DNA from: Alphaproteobacteria bacterium | GTDB taxonomy: Bacteria > Pseudomonadota > Alphaproteobacteria > Micavibrionales > Micavibrionaceae | Assembly (NCBI GenBank): GCA_030432025.1 | Contig: JAUIIA010000004.1 | Span: 124,001 to 188,000 of the forward strand | Reading direction: 5' to 3' | DNA: 64,000 nt | Shown: piece after piece, positions 35,674 to 45,175 of the stretch | Layout of the letters: every line of letters starts with the position of its first letter | Position numbering within the stretch: position 1 is the first letter of the stretch | Made by a program: the position numbers and the translations under genes | Notes under the pieces: generated by a model | Seen by the model: only the letters and a program-made list of their open reading frames with translations | Told to the model about the DNA's origin: nothing | Databases searched by the model: none

Positions 35674-38244
35674 ATGGCAAAAAAGATGCTCATAGATGCA
35701 ACGCATACAGAAGAAACACGCGTTGCGGTCGTTGATAGCGGACGCCTTGATGAATTTGATTACGAAAGCGCATTCCGCAAACCCCTTAAAGGAAATATCT
35801 ATCTCGCGAAAGTTACCCGCGTTGAACCGTCGCTGCAGGCGGCGTTTGTAAATTTCGGTGGTAACCGTCACGGATTTTTACCGTTTTCTGAAATACACCC
35901 TGATTACTTCCGTATCCCTATCGCTGACCGCGAGGCTTTGATCGCCGAGCAGGAAGAAGAGCTGAAAAAGCACGATGAGGAAGAAGGTGAGCTGGACGAC
36001 ATCGATGTCGAAGATGGTGAAGGTGACACCGAAGAGGTTGATGACGATAAAGATACGGTCGATGAAGTCGGCGGTGAAGAGTCCAAGTCCGGCAAAGGAT
36101 CAAAAGGTAAGTCTTCCAAGGGTAAGTCCAAAAAAGCCGATCAGGATGACGAGGATAATAAAGGCAACCGTAAAAGCGACGACGATGAAGACGACGTGGA
36201 CGGTAACAAAGCCGAAGATAAAGATGAAGACGACGATGATAAAGGCAACCGCAGACGCGGTCGTCGTGGTGGCCGTGGTCGCGGCCGTGGTCGCGGTGGA
36301 AAGGGGCGCAATGCGCAACACCGTTCCAAACGCGTAGAAGCCTATGACGATATGGATGATGAACAGAAGTTCCGATTCAATCTTCGTCGTAAGTACAAAA
36401 TCCAGGAAGTGATCAAGCGCGGACAGATTATGTTGGTGCAGGTTTCCAAAGAAGAGCGCGGCAATAAAGGTGCGGCTGTCGGGTCTTACCTGTCTCTGCC
36501 GGGTCGTTATTGTGTGTTGATGCCGAACAGCCCGCGTGCAGGCGGTATCTCCCGCAAGATTTCGAACAACAAAGACCGCGCCAAAATGCGCGATATGATC
36601 AAGGAATTGGAGGTGCCGAAAGGCATGTCCGTTATCTTACGTACGGCCGGTGTTACACGCACGAAAGCCGAAGTTAAACGTGACCTCGATTATCTTCTAC
36701 GCTTGTGGAACACAATTCGTGAGACAACGCTGGAATCATCTGCGCCTGCTTTGGTGTATGAGGAAGCCGACCTGATCAAGCGTGCGGTGCGTGATTTGTA
36801 TACGCGCGATGTCAGCGAAGTTCATGTTGCCGGAGAAGAGGGCTTCAAGACTGCGAAGAATTTCATGAAGATGATGATTCCATCGCATGCGAAAAAAGTG
36901 ATCGAATTCAAAGATGACAGCACGTCATTGTTTAATAAATTTCAGGTTGAAGACCAAATCGCCGAAATCGGTGAGACAAGCGTTACGCTGAAGTCCGGTG
37001 GTTATCTGGTTATTAACCCGACGGAAGCACTTGTTTCTATCGATGTGAACTCCGGTAAGGCAACCAAGGAACGCCATATCGAGGAGACCGCGTTAAAGAC
37101 CAACCTGGAAGCTGCTGAAGAAGTCGCCCGTCAGATGCGTCTGCGTGACCTTGGTGGCTTGGTCGTTATTGACTTTATCGATATGGAAGACCGCCGCAAT
37201 AACGGTAAGGTTGAGCGTAAGATGCGCGAGGCGCTGTCCGGTGACCGCGCACGTATTCAGGTCGGACGTATTTCTTCGTTTGGTTTGATGGAAATGTCAC
37301 GACAACGTTTGAGCCCGTCATTGACGGAGTCACAGTTTGAAACCTGTCAGCATTGTGCAGGTACGGGACGTGTACGTACAGCGGATGCGGCCAGTATTCT
37401 GGTGCTGCGTGCGATTGAATCCGAAGGCAATAAGGGCCGCGCTGCGCAAGTGATCGCGCATGTGCCGAACGAAGTTGCGCTGTATATCTTGAATCACAAG
37501 CGTAAAAATCTCGCAGAAATCGAAGAACGCTATAACTTCACAGTTCTGCTCCGTGTCGACAGCTCTTTGGCCGCTTCGGACCATCGTGTTGAGGTGTCCA
37601 AGCCGGCGAATAAATCATCGGATGATGATGACGACGATCAGGATGACAACAACAATAATAAGAACAACGACGACGATAACGACAATGATGAGAAGTCCAA
37701 GCGTGGCCGTAGACGTGGTCGCCGCGGTGGCCGTGGTCGTGGGCGGGGTCGTAACAAGGATCAGGACAATGACTCCGATGATAAGGAATCGGAAGATTCC
37801 AAGTCTGATGACGATTCAAAGTCCAAGGATGACGACAAAAAGGACGACAAGAAAAAGTCCGCTGCTAAATCGACCAAGAAGACGGAAGCAAAAGACGATA
37901 AAGAGGATGATCAGTCTGACAAGGCTGACAAGAAGTCCAAAAAGTCTGATGATAAGAAGTCGGATGACAAGAAGAAAGCACCTGCCAAAAAATCCACGTC
38001 CAAAAAGAAGGACGATGACAAGGCTGATGATAAGGCTGACGATAAGAAGAAGCCTGCCGCTAAGTCGAGCAAGTCTTCAAAGAAAGACAGCGATGGTGAG
38101 GACAAAGCCAAAGACAAGCCTGTGAAGAAGGTCAAAGCATCCAACGACGACGCTCCTGCGGCGGATGAGCCAAAGGAATATGAAACCGTCAATGAAGCAC
38201 CTGAGAAGAAGAAAAAAGGTTGGTGGAATAAGCTGACTGACTAG
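35674..38244 (+). CDS. rne: ribonuclease E/G
   Basis: 857 residues from the ATG at 35674, chosen for GGAGAA six bases upstream. The S1 domain is interrupted at about 93-235 by a highly charged insert with acidic stretches and an RGRRGGRGRGRGRGG tract. The catalytic DNase I-like domain holds SIDVNSG and IDFIDMED with the metal-binding aspartates, and the zinc link is CQHCAGTG. The tail from about 630 repeats the pattern: an acidic stretch, a second RGG tract, then Lys/Asp/Ser low complexity, ending in KKKGWWNKLTD. The tail should scaffold a degradosome. Confidence 0.95.
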   Translation: MAKKMLIDATHTEETRVAVVDSGRLDEFDYESAFRKPLKGNIYLAKVTRVEPSLQAAFVNFGGNRHGFLPFSEIHPDYFRIPIADREALIAEQEEELKKHDEEEGELDDIDVEDGEGDTEEVDDDKDTVDEVGGEESKSGKGSKGKSSKGKSKKADQDDEDNKGNRKSDDDEDDVDGNKAEDKDEDDDDKGNRRRGRRGGRGRGRGRGGKGRNAQHRSKRVEAYDDMDDEQKFRFNLRRKYKIQEVIKRGQIMLVQVSKEERGNKGAAVGSYLSLPGRYCVLMPNSPRAGGISRKISNNKDRAKMRDMIKELEVPKGMSVILRTAGVTRTKAEVKRDLDYLLRLWNTIRETTLESSAPALVYEEADLIKRAVRDLYTRDVSEVHVAGEEGFKTAKNFMKMMIPSHAKKVIEFKDDSTSLFNKFQVEDQIAEIGETSVTLKSGGYLVINPTEALVSIDVNSGKATKERHIEETALKTNLEAAEEVARQMRLRDLGGLVVIDFIDMEDRRNNGKVERKMREALSGDRARIQVGRISSFGLMEMSRQRLSPSLTESQFETCQHCAGTGRVRTADAASILVLRAIESEGNKGRAAQVIAHVPNEVALYILNHKRKNLAEIEERYNFTVLLRVDSSLAASDHRVEVSKPANKSSDDDDDDQDDNNNNKNNDDDNDNDEKSKRGRRRGRRGGRGRGRGRNKDQDNDSDDKESEDSKSDDDSKSKDDDKKDDKKKSAAKSTKKTEAKDDKEDDQSDKADKKSKKSDDKKSDDKKKAPAKKSTSKKKDDDKADDKADDKKKPAAKSSKSSKKDSDGEDKAKDKPVKKVKASNDDAPAADEPKEYETVNEAPEKKKKGWWNKLTD

Positions 38245-38256
38245 TTTGTCAGTCGC

Positions 38257-39030
38257 TTATCGTTGTATCAGCACGTGGTAAAAATGATATGTGCCCGTGT
38301 CCGGTCCTGTTCCGCCGCCTTCAAAGCACGCGCTGTGCTGGCCGTCTATGCCATTGGCTGAGCTGATTGATCGTGTATTTGTGTTGTAGTTCCCTATGAA
38401 ATATGCCCAAGCAGCGGGCCATGCCGAATTATGATCTTGAGGCGGCGTATTTCCTACCGTTGGTACGTCGTTCATACGGTTTAGTTGTACGCAAAGGCTG
38501 TATTCGATGTAGGGAAGAAACACGAGCAACTCTTGTTGCTGATTACTTGCATTACAATTTACATTTGTACCCGTTCCTATTCCTTCAACGCAGGTCGTTC
38601 CATTGAAAAACCATTCTCCGCTATATTGCGGTGTTGGGCTGATGTCATCAATCCAGTCTTCCTGTGGGTCTGTGTAGGTCAGCCCGCCGCCATTTACATC
38701 AAAGACATGACATGAATGATCCGCCGGACTGTTGGGGTTAAAATATGTGTCATTATTATCTTCTACGCCGTCGGCGTTGCTGTCATGCCAGAAGGAAATC
38801 GAGTTTTCCGAACAGCCTAATTGCAGTAATTGTTGAATAGCGACTTCGTATGATTTTACGGTGCGCATAATGCGCGAAGCTTCAATGCTGCGTCGTTCAA
38901 AGTCACCGCTTTGGTCAACCGAGGAGCCGCCGCGACTCAAGATAATAGTAAGCGCGCCAAGCAAGGCCACCCCGATCAGGATGAACCACAGTGCGTTGCC
39001 GTTTTGTGATGAAGAGGAATGACTGTTCAT
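38257..39030 (-). CDS. hypothetical pilin-like anchored protein with calcium-loop motif
   Basis: 257 residues. A short hydrophilic N-terminus leads to one membrane helix (NALWFILIGVALLGALTIIL, about 12-31), as in a prepilin-like or single-pass anchor, then an extracytoplasmic domain with several cysteines that could form disulfides. The segment DSNADGVEDNND (about 82-93) matches the DxNxDGxxDxxD calcium loop. I do not recognise the family and see no pilus assembly genes nearby. GGGA directly precedes the ATG. It lies 12 bp after the end of rne on the opposite strand. Confidence 0.7.
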   Translation of the reverse strand: MNSHSSSSQNGNALWFILIGVALLGALTIILSRGGSSVDQSGDFERRSIEASRIMRTVKSYEVAIQQLLQLGCSENSISFWHDSNADGVEDNNDTYFNPNSPADHSCHVFDVNGGGLTYTDPQEDWIDDISPTPQYSGEWFFNGTTCVEGIGTGTNVNCNASNQQQELLVFLPYIEYSLCVQLNRMNDVPTVGNTPPQDHNSAWPAAWAYFIGNYNTNTRSISSANGIDGQHSACFEGGGTGPDTGTYHFYHVLIQR

Positions 39031-39049
39031 TCCCTAATTGTGGCATAGC

Positions 39050-40201
39050 TTACGCTGTTTGGGAATGTTGCTCTTGTCTGCTTTGCGCGTCTTCGACACG
39101 CTTGCGTGCATATTCGGAAGCAATGCTTGCCAGATCCCGCTCCGGGTGTGCTTCAGCCAGCTTCAGGACCTCTTCAAAGCGTTTTGGCACGCCTTCGCGT
39201 AATTCCTGTGTAACCTGTTCGGCGTTTTCTCCGACTTTGGCAACCCAGATCACGCCTGCGGCATTTACGATGTAGTCAGGACAGTACAAGATACCGAGCC
39301 TATGCATCAGCTTGCTTTGCGATCCGCCGATCTGATCGGCTTGCTGGTTGTTAGCTGCTCCACATACAATTTGCACGCCTGCGCTCTTCAGGCGTTTGAT
39401 GTTTTCATCCGTCAAGGTTCCGCCGATAGCATTGGGTGCGAATACATCCGCTTCGACATCATAAATTTCGTCCAATCCGACTTTCTGGATTTCAACATTT
39501 TCTGCTTTGAGCTTTTCAAAGGCCGCAGCAGATGTGTCAGTGGCATGGAGTATTGCACCTTCCTCATGAAGAAGTTTGGCCAAAGTACCGCCCACTGCGC
39601 CGATACCTTGCAATGAGACGCGTATACCTTGGAGGCTGTCCTTACCCAATTTATTTTTAACGGCGACTTTCATACAGCCGAACACGCCGACAGCCGTTAA
39701 GGGGGAGGGGTTGCCGCTGACGACATTGGCATCTTCGGATGTTGCGCCCTTAATGTAGGGTGTGGTTTCGAGCATTTTATCGAGCGCGTATTCGCTGATG
39801 TTCATATCTTCCGCGCCGTAATAGACCACATTATTCTTGTTAATGATATTGAAGCCCTCGGCCATGATCTCCAAGGCTACGTCACTCGGTCTGTCTTGAC
39901 CTTTATATGCCATTATTACGCTTTTGCCGCCGCCATGGTCTAGGCCGCCTGCTGCGTTTTTCCATGTCATCGCTTCGGAGAGTCTGAGTACATCTGTTAA
40001 TGCCTCGGCTTCGTTTTTATAGGCTTTATAACGAATACCGCCAAGACCGGGGCCTAAGGCCGTATTATGGATGCCGACAAAACCGATAAAATTATTGTCC
40101 GGCTCGGTTATTTTATAGACGTTTTCATGGTCCATAAATTGCGGGTGATTTTCTACAGGAACTTCGGAAACGCGTATATTTTCTTTAAAATCTTTTGCCA
40201 T
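39050..40201 (-). CDS. ldh: leucine (Glu/Leu/Phe/Val) dehydrogenase
   Basis: 383 residues of the amino acid dehydrogenase superfamily. GPGLGGIRY and the catalytic lysine segment AAGGLDHGGGKSVI mark the leucine/phenylalanine dehydrogenase group rather than glutamate dehydrogenase. The Rossmann motif is LQGIGAVGG. It deaminates branched-chain amino acids to keto acids with NAD. Together with the large glutamate dehydrogenase in this window it fits growth on amino acids. An inverted repeat lies upstream at 40286-40302. Confidence 0.88.
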   Translation of the reverse strand: MAKDFKENIRVSEVPVENHPQFMDHENVYKITEPDNNFIGFVGIHNTALGPGLGGIRYKAYKNEAEALTDVLRLSEAMTWKNAAGGLDHGGGKSVIMAYKGQDRPSDVALEIMAEGFNIINKNNVVYYGAEDMNISEYALDKMLETTPYIKGATSEDANVVSGNPSPLTAVGVFGCMKVAVKNKLGKDSLQGIRVSLQGIGAVGGTLAKLLHEEGAILHATDTSAAAFEKLKAENVEIQKVGLDEIYDVEADVFAPNAIGGTLTDENIKRLKSAGVQIVCGAANNQQADQIGGSQSKLMHRLGILYCPDYIVNAAGVIWVAKVGENAEQVTQELREGVPKRFEEVLKLAEAHPERDLASIASEYARKRVEDAQSRQEQHSQTA

Positions 40202-40285
40202 TGTTGTCTCTCAAAACTGACATTACCGAGCGTTAAAAAGCCACAGAAGGGCTATTTTTGCAAGCTATAACCATGATTTAGGCCG

Positions 40286-40302
40286 TGCACCGTCATGGTG
40301 CA
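40286..40302. promoter_or_regulatory. inverted repeat upstream of leucine dehydrogenase
   Basis: TGCACC-N5-GGTGCA, a perfect 6 bp dyad about 85 bases before the leucine dehydrogenase start. It may be an operator; T7 follows on the plus strand, but no plus-strand gene precedes it, so a terminator role is less likely. Confidence 0.35.
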
Positions 40303-40429
40303 GCGCACATTTTTTTAAAAACCGTCCAAAATAAATCTCTAATTTTATTTACTTTCTATAAAGATTTTATGTGTTATGTTAAATATGTAAGGACAAATGA
40401 TTGGTAATAAGGTGTGTTAAAAAATATAT

Positions 40430-40674
40430 CAGTCATTCTCCTCTTTTGTTGTCACAGACCAGTGACTTAGGGACATAAAGAGCGCAAAAAGCGCCAAGGT
40501 ATTGATCGAGCAAGGGAAGGCTCGTTAATTTCCGTTCCACAGGGTTCTTTCTAATAGGTTATTTAAAATTTTGGTTTATCTCTTATGTCATGCGCACTGG
40601 CCTGTATGAGAGCTTGGGAAGTATAAGTGTTGCCCCACGTAAATTCCTAAAGCGGTCATACAGGCTTTTTTTTT
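40430..40674 (+). ncRNA. candidate structured small RNA or leader RNA
   Basis: Successive short hairpins are visible: GTCAC/GTGAC near 40454, GCGC/GCGC near 40483, CGAGC/GCTCG near 40508, then a long stem-loop at 40600-40665 followed by T9. The 3' end is well defined by that terminator, the 5' end is a guess. It does not match tmRNA, RNase P, SRP RNA or a confident 6S RNA by eye. It could be a free small RNA or an attenuator-like leader of the secreted protein gene that starts at 40724. Confidence 0.4.
40600..40674 (+). terminator. strong intrinsic terminator with long stem
   Basis: GCCTGTATGA (40600-40609) pairs perfectly with TCATACAGGC (40656-40665), an inner helix of about eight pairs (CTTGGGAA with TTCCTAAAG, one bulge) extends it, and T9 follows at 40666-40674. 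Confidence 0.75.
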
Positions 40675-40723
40675 GCCTGAATCAGCGCTAGATTATTCCT
40701 ACATGCATAACTCAGGATCATTT

Positions 40724-41410
40724 ATGAAATCTCTATATCTCTTCTTTGCCCTTCTAGTCGGCTTGTCATTCGTTCCACAATCATCATTTGCGCAAGATGC
40801 TGAAGCGCCAGCAGAAGCCGAGGATGCGGATGCCGGTATGTCCGAACCGACACAGAAAGCGACAAACAAGGTTCTGGAGGATGTTCGTGCGTTTGCTGAT
40901 AACCTAAGTGACCAGAATAAAAGGCATTTTAGCGTTGTGTACGGTAACTATAACCTTATTCATGTTGTTAAAACCGTCCGTGAAGACCTGGGGAACGCGA
41001 TGGAAGTCTGTGAGGAGAAAAACCCCGAACTGGAGGGGCGTGCAACTGCGCGTTATCTTGAATGGACCCAAGCCGTAGACCCTGTGATCAAACAGGCGGA
41101 GGCCAATGTCGGGAATATGATCATTGCGCAGGATTATGCGCGTCCGCGTGAATTCGACCAGTTTTTCAAGAAAATCGATGATGCCCGTGAGCAACATGCA
41201 AAAGACGTGAAAAAAGTACCTGTCGATAGTCTGGAAGGTTGTCAGGGCATGATTGATAAAATGGATGAAACACAGCCTAATATGATCAAGTTGCTGAATG
41301 CGACACTTGTGAGCTTGCCCAAGGCGATTCAAGAGGAAAAAATGCAGAAAGAAAAAGAAGCTGCTGAAAATAGCTCTGAAGAGGCTGCGGAACCAACCGA
41401 GCGCGAATAA
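40724..41410 (+). CDS. hypothetical secreted protein, 228 residues
   Basis: The ATG at 40724, with AGGA about eight bases upstream, gives a signal peptide (about 1-20, ending SSFAQ). The mature protein is mostly helical, opens with an Ala/Glu/Asp-rich linker, and ends in a Lys/Glu-rich low-complexity tail. Two cysteines remain in the mature part (VCEEKNP and EGCQGM). No family is recognised. It lies after a strong terminator and 215 bp before the 1152-residue gene, on the same strand. Confidence 0.75.
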   Translation: MKSLYLFFALLVGLSFVPQSSFAQDAEAPAEAEDADAGMSEPTQKATNKVLEDVRAFADNLSDQNKRHFSVVYGNYNLIHVVKTVREDLGNAMEVCEEKNPELEGRATARYLEWTQAVDPVIKQAEANVGNMIIAQDYARPREFDQFFKKIDDAREQHAKDVKKVPVDSLEGCQGMIDKMDETQPNMIKLLNATLVSLPKAIQEEKMQKEKEAAENSSEEAAEPTERE

Positions 41411-41460
41411 CCCCTGAATTTGTTAACCTTTTGTTAACCAATTGAAATATCACGAAAAAT

Positions 41461-41489
41461 TTGTTTTTTTGTGCCCTTTATGGCATAAT
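41461..41489 (+). promoter_or_regulatory. candidate promoter of the 1152-residue gene
   Basis: TTGTTT (41461-41466), 17 bases and CATAAT (41484-41489). Transcription would start near 41496, leaving a leader of about 130 bases with a small CCTCT/AGAGG hairpin at 41507-41522. Confidence 0.5.
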
Positions 41490-41625
41490 GCAAGTACGTT
41501 AAGAGCCCTCTTTATATAGAGGAAAATTTTGTACATTAAAAACAATGGCTTAGCTTTTAGCGTTTGATAAAAAACCGTCATAAAAAAATAAAAACGGCGG
41601 GAAAAAATTTAGAGGGTGTGAATCA

Positions 41626-44600
41626 ATGGCGACTTTTGCCGAAAATCCTGCAGCTCAGAGGCTCATTACGGGCCTGGCCAGCGTTGGTGCCGACTTTCCG
41701 GACCCAGCGGCTGTCGATGAGGATGCGTTTCGGGTAGAAAGCGTTCGTTTCCTGAATATGCTGAACCAACTGCTCGGCGCCGATGCTCCTATCACTAGTG
41801 TTGATGGGCCGGTGCTTCAGGGCGTAAGCGGGTTGATTAATGAAAAACTCAAGGCGCCTGACGAGCACGGAAAAACGCCGCTACAATATCTGAAAGCGCT
41901 GGTGGACGGCGATACGGAATTTTTGGTTGAGAATGTCACGGGCCGTTCATATGGCGTGATCAGTAACCAGGGATATGCTCGCGATAAGTTCAATGAAATC
42001 TTCCGTAGTTCCGGGACAAGAGCAGAGAATGCAGTCGAGGCCTTGGAATTTGCGGCAGAAAATGACGAGGACATTGCCAAGCTTCTTACAGATCTGCGTA
42101 CACATGCGCCGGATGTCTTAAGAAACTTGCCTGAAGCTGTAGCTTTGCTTGAAGGCTCGGATGATTTGATGGCCGATCTGCAGACATTGGTTGATGAAGG
42201 TCTGTATACAGGACATACGATTAACCCCGGTACCGGAAGCATGCCAACCGCGCAGGAATATCAGGCCGCAGTAACGACGCTTGAAAGACTCTCTGCTTCT
42301 ACATCTGCAGACGGAGCCTGGGATGAAACGGATGCAAGAGCCATGCAGGCGTTATTCCGTACCATGCAGAATGACGGCTATTATGGTCAGGGTTGGACCG
42401 GTGCCAAGAACGGCATTTATGATGCCGCATGGCGCGCACATTTAGATGCGAAGCTTGCGGCGATGCCGGATACCGATCCGCGTAAAGAACATCTGACGAC
42501 AATGCTGGCCAGTGTTGATGTATTGGCCAGTCGTTCTCAAAGCCCTACACCACCACCGCCGGATATTAGGTCCGCGACAAGAACAGTTGAAGAGAGCCTG
42601 TTGGTTCTTGCCCCGAAAATTAATGAAACTCTGGAAGATGCCCAAGCCAGCATGAGCGGTCAGGGTGGGCTTGCGGAGTTGTTTCAGTCATTTGCCCAGG
42701 TCGGTATTCTGGAACATCGTATTCCTGAAATCAGCGGTGCAGACGAGAATTTTGATTTGCGCTCTCAAGCTGCGTTGCAAGGGTTGATGGTGTTCCTGAG
42801 TGACCCGATGGTCATGGATATTCCCGGTGAAAATAACTGGTACTACACGCCGGAAAAAGGCCAATTCATTCTTGCCAATATCGATAACTTGAAGACAAAA
42901 ATCAAAGGCTTGATGGGTGAGGAGAAATATAACGAGAGCGGTATCGAGGAGATGCTGACCCGTGACAACTTGTTGCCGTTGATCGAGTCGTTAGACTTTT
43001 TGGCTTCACAGGATCCGCCGCGTATATCACAGCAACTATTATTTAATCAGGGGTCCGTCGTTGCGGCTCCTTATACGACCGAGCTATTCCAGAGTCTTAT
43101 TTCCGTTCCTGAAGATCCGGCTGAAATTGAGTCATTAACGGCCCGCGGAGCGCACCGCATTGCGGGTATGTCCGCGAATAATCCGGATATGCTCAAGCTG
43201 ATGGAAGTGATGACACGTGAATTTACCGGACAGTTCGGCATTCTGGATATTATGCCCGATCTGGAAGGGGCGGATGCCTTGGGCGAAATTGACGGTACAG
43301 CAACACGCCAGCAAAGAATAGCCGACCTTTATAAGTCAGCTCGCGCCAAACATGCCGAAAACGGTCATGGTGCGACGCTTGATGATGATTTGTTCATTAT
43401 GATCAGTACGATCAACACATTGCCGTTTGGTAACTCCCGCTATAGACGCGATTACCTGCAAGTCATGCGTGAGGCTATTGATGCTGCTGGTGATATTACC
43501 GATCCTGATGAAGCGGCGCGCGTGTTTTCCGAGCGCGTAACGCAAGGAATGGATCGCTTGCACAATCTATATGGTCAGCCTTCGCATACGCAAGTTTTTG
43601 ATCGTGATGCACCTGCGTGGAAGCCGGGTCTGGAAAATATGACGATCACATCAGGCGGGGAAACATTCACAGCTTCCCAAATGGCAACGTTCTACGACAA
43701 TTTCCACATTATGGCGGCCGGTAACCCGTTTCAGGACCAGTTGGGTACAGACTTTTTGGAAATGCAGGGTGCGGCACATTTCAAAGATGACGAAGGCAAT
43801 ATGTATGTCTCGGGCATAGACAAGCAATCGATGATTTTCAGTGTCGAGAAAATCGACATTGCCCGCGTTACGGCGATTTATGAAGATGAGAGCATTTCTC
43901 TCGACGACAGAATAGAGCAAATGATTGAAGCCGATCCCGGGTTTGCGTTGTTAGCCGGAATCTGGGGTGATTATGGCGCAATGAATGCGGTGTTCAATCA
44001 GCGTATTTTTGACAACGCGCAAAATTTCAACACGATCTCTGAGCATTATCAAAGAGACGTTGATGCGATCAGAGAAGGGCGTGATGCGGCACAGGCCGAA
44101 CGTGATGCGTATATCCCGCCATATGCGAGAAGTACAACAGTCAGTGAATCCAAAGGTGAGCAAACCACAGCAGCCCGTTTTCAAGACGCGGCACAAGAGC
44201 CGAGCGTGTTTGATGACCAGACACGTACACGTACGCAAATATTGTCTGACCTGGATGCGTTGCGTAACTTTGCCAATGATGAGCTTAACTCCTCGCCGCG
44301 TGTAATTATGGCGCATGAGACAGGCATCATGGATATGCTTCGCCGTAATGATATTACCGGTGCGGATGGCCGCTCGATTGAATTGCCAGTCGGGAATTAT
44401 CCGGGTGTTGCCAGCTTGCGCGTTAAGCACATTGATTTGCCGCCCGAAGGTACGACAGGGCAGATGCTGTCCTATTTCGATTTCGAGAACAATACTATCC
44501 GAGTTATTCCGATGCCGGATTATCTGGTCGACCCTGCCCAGCGTGCAGAACTTATGAGTATGACGGGTGGGTCGGATACTGAAGCGTTCATGCGCGGTAT

Positions 44601-45084
44601 AAAAGACAACTACCCCGAGCTGTTTAACGCGATACAGGAATACCGCACAGGCGGCTATGGTGGTGGTGTAACTTCAGGGCCGATCGGTCGTAACGAATAT
44701 ACGCAGTTCAAAGAGTCTATGCGCGGGTTTTTGCGCAGTATCGAGCGTGACATTGTAGATCACGCCTATGTTGAGCCTGGCGAGGCCAGAACCCCTGATA
44801 CGTTCTGGGATAATATGAGAGATGCCGGACAAGGTGTCGCTAATGCGCCCGGAAGAATGGGCCGTCACATCGGACAGTATTTCGAGCCTATTGAAGACGG
44901 AGAAATCGAAGATACCGTCAGAGCCATCCCACAACGCATAGAGGACGGCTTTATTACGGCAGTCGGCGCGATCGGAAGTCGTGCGGGCGAGGCGTACGGA
45001 CAAGTTACCGGTGAGCGGGAATATCCGCTTTCACACCAAGTTAAAGGCGTGGCTACCGAAGTTCACGGTTTGGACAACAACTAA
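41626..45084 (+). CDS. giant hypothetical protein, 1152 residues, cysteine-free
   Basis: I recognise no family. The protein is soluble, acidic and mostly helical, with no signal peptide or membrane segment, and I found no cysteine in all 1152 residues. A proline stretch (SPTPPPPD) near 305-312 may divide an N-terminal third from the rest. The region near 800-870 is charged and coiled-coil-like, and the C-terminal end (QRIEDGFITAVGAIGSRAGEA) looks amphipathic. GAGGG lies about nine bases before the ATG. Absence of cysteine is common in large exported proteins, especially type I substrates, but no RTX repeats are seen. It is followed 91 bp later by the proline-rich gene. Confidence 0.85.
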   Translation: MATFAENPAAQRLITGLASVGADFPDPAAVDEDAFRVESVRFLNMLNQLLGADAPITSVDGPVLQGVSGLINEKLKAPDEHGKTPLQYLKALVDGDTEFLVENVTGRSYGVISNQGYARDKFNEIFRSSGTRAENAVEALEFAAENDEDIAKLLTDLRTHAPDVLRNLPEAVALLEGSDDLMADLQTLVDEGLYTGHTINPGTGSMPTAQEYQAAVTTLERLSASTSADGAWDETDARAMQALFRTMQNDGYYGQGWTGAKNGIYDAAWRAHLDAKLAAMPDTDPRKEHLTTMLASVDVLASRSQSPTPPPPDIRSATRTVEESLLVLAPKINETLEDAQASMSGQGGLAELFQSFAQVGILEHRIPEISGADENFDLRSQAALQGLMVFLSDPMVMDIPGENNWYYTPEKGQFILANIDNLKTKIKGLMGEEKYNESGIEEMLTRDNLLPLIESLDFLASQDPPRISQQLLFNQGSVVAAPYTTELFQSLISVPEDPAEIESLTARGAHRIAGMSANNPDMLKLMEVMTREFTGQFGILDIMPDLEGADALGEIDGTATRQQRIADLYKSARAKHAENGHGATLDDDLFIMISTINTLPFGNSRYRRDYLQVMREAIDAAGDITDPDEAARVFSERVTQGMDRLHNLYGQPSHTQVFDRDAPAWKPGLENMTITSGGETFTASQMATFYDNFHIMAAGNPFQDQLGTDFLEMQGAAHFKDDEGNMYVSGIDKQSMIFSVEKIDIARVTAIYEDESISLDDRIEQMIEADPGFALLAGIWGDYGAMNAVFNQRIFDNAQNFNTISEHYQRDVDAIREGRDAAQAERDAYIPPYARSTTVSESKGEQTTAARFQDAAQEPSVFDDQTRTRTQILSDLDALRNFANDELNSSPRVIMAHETGIMDMLRRNDITGADGRSIELPVGNYPGVASLRVKHIDLPPEGTTGQMLSYFDFENNTIRVIPMPDYLVDPAQRAELMSMTGGSDTEAFMRGIKDNYPELFNAIQEYRTGGYGGGVTSGPIGRNEYTQFKESMRGFLRSIERDIVDHAYVEPGEARTPDTFWDNMRDAGQGVANAPGRMGRHIGQYFEPIEDGEIEDTVRAIPQRIEDGFITAVGAIGSRAGEAYGQVTGEREYPLSHQVKGVATEVHGLDNN

Positions 45085-45175
45085 AAACATCCATCACTGT
45101 AGATCTTGACTAAAGAGGCTTCATAAATTGCCTCAGGCGCGGTAATGTAAATAGAAATTTATCAAAGAGTGTTTT

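Larger units (their letters stand above)
40202..40723. other. 522 bp region without a protein gene
   Basis: The region between leucine dehydrogenase and the 228-residue secreted protein holds an inverted repeat (40286-40302), an AT-rich stretch (about 40315-40400), a cluster of small hairpins (40453-40530) and a long hairpin with nine T residues (40600-40674). No convincing promoter pair was found. Confidence 0.6.

Noticed and set aside
35904-38192. Ser-rich and Arg-rich open frames in rne
   Set aside because: They come from the low-complexity charged tracts of RNase E read in other frames.
40430-40674. tmRNA, RNase P RNA, SRP RNA or 6S RNA
   Set aside because: The conserved cores of the first three are absent, and a 6S-like fold could not be shown by eye; kept only as an unnamed candidate.
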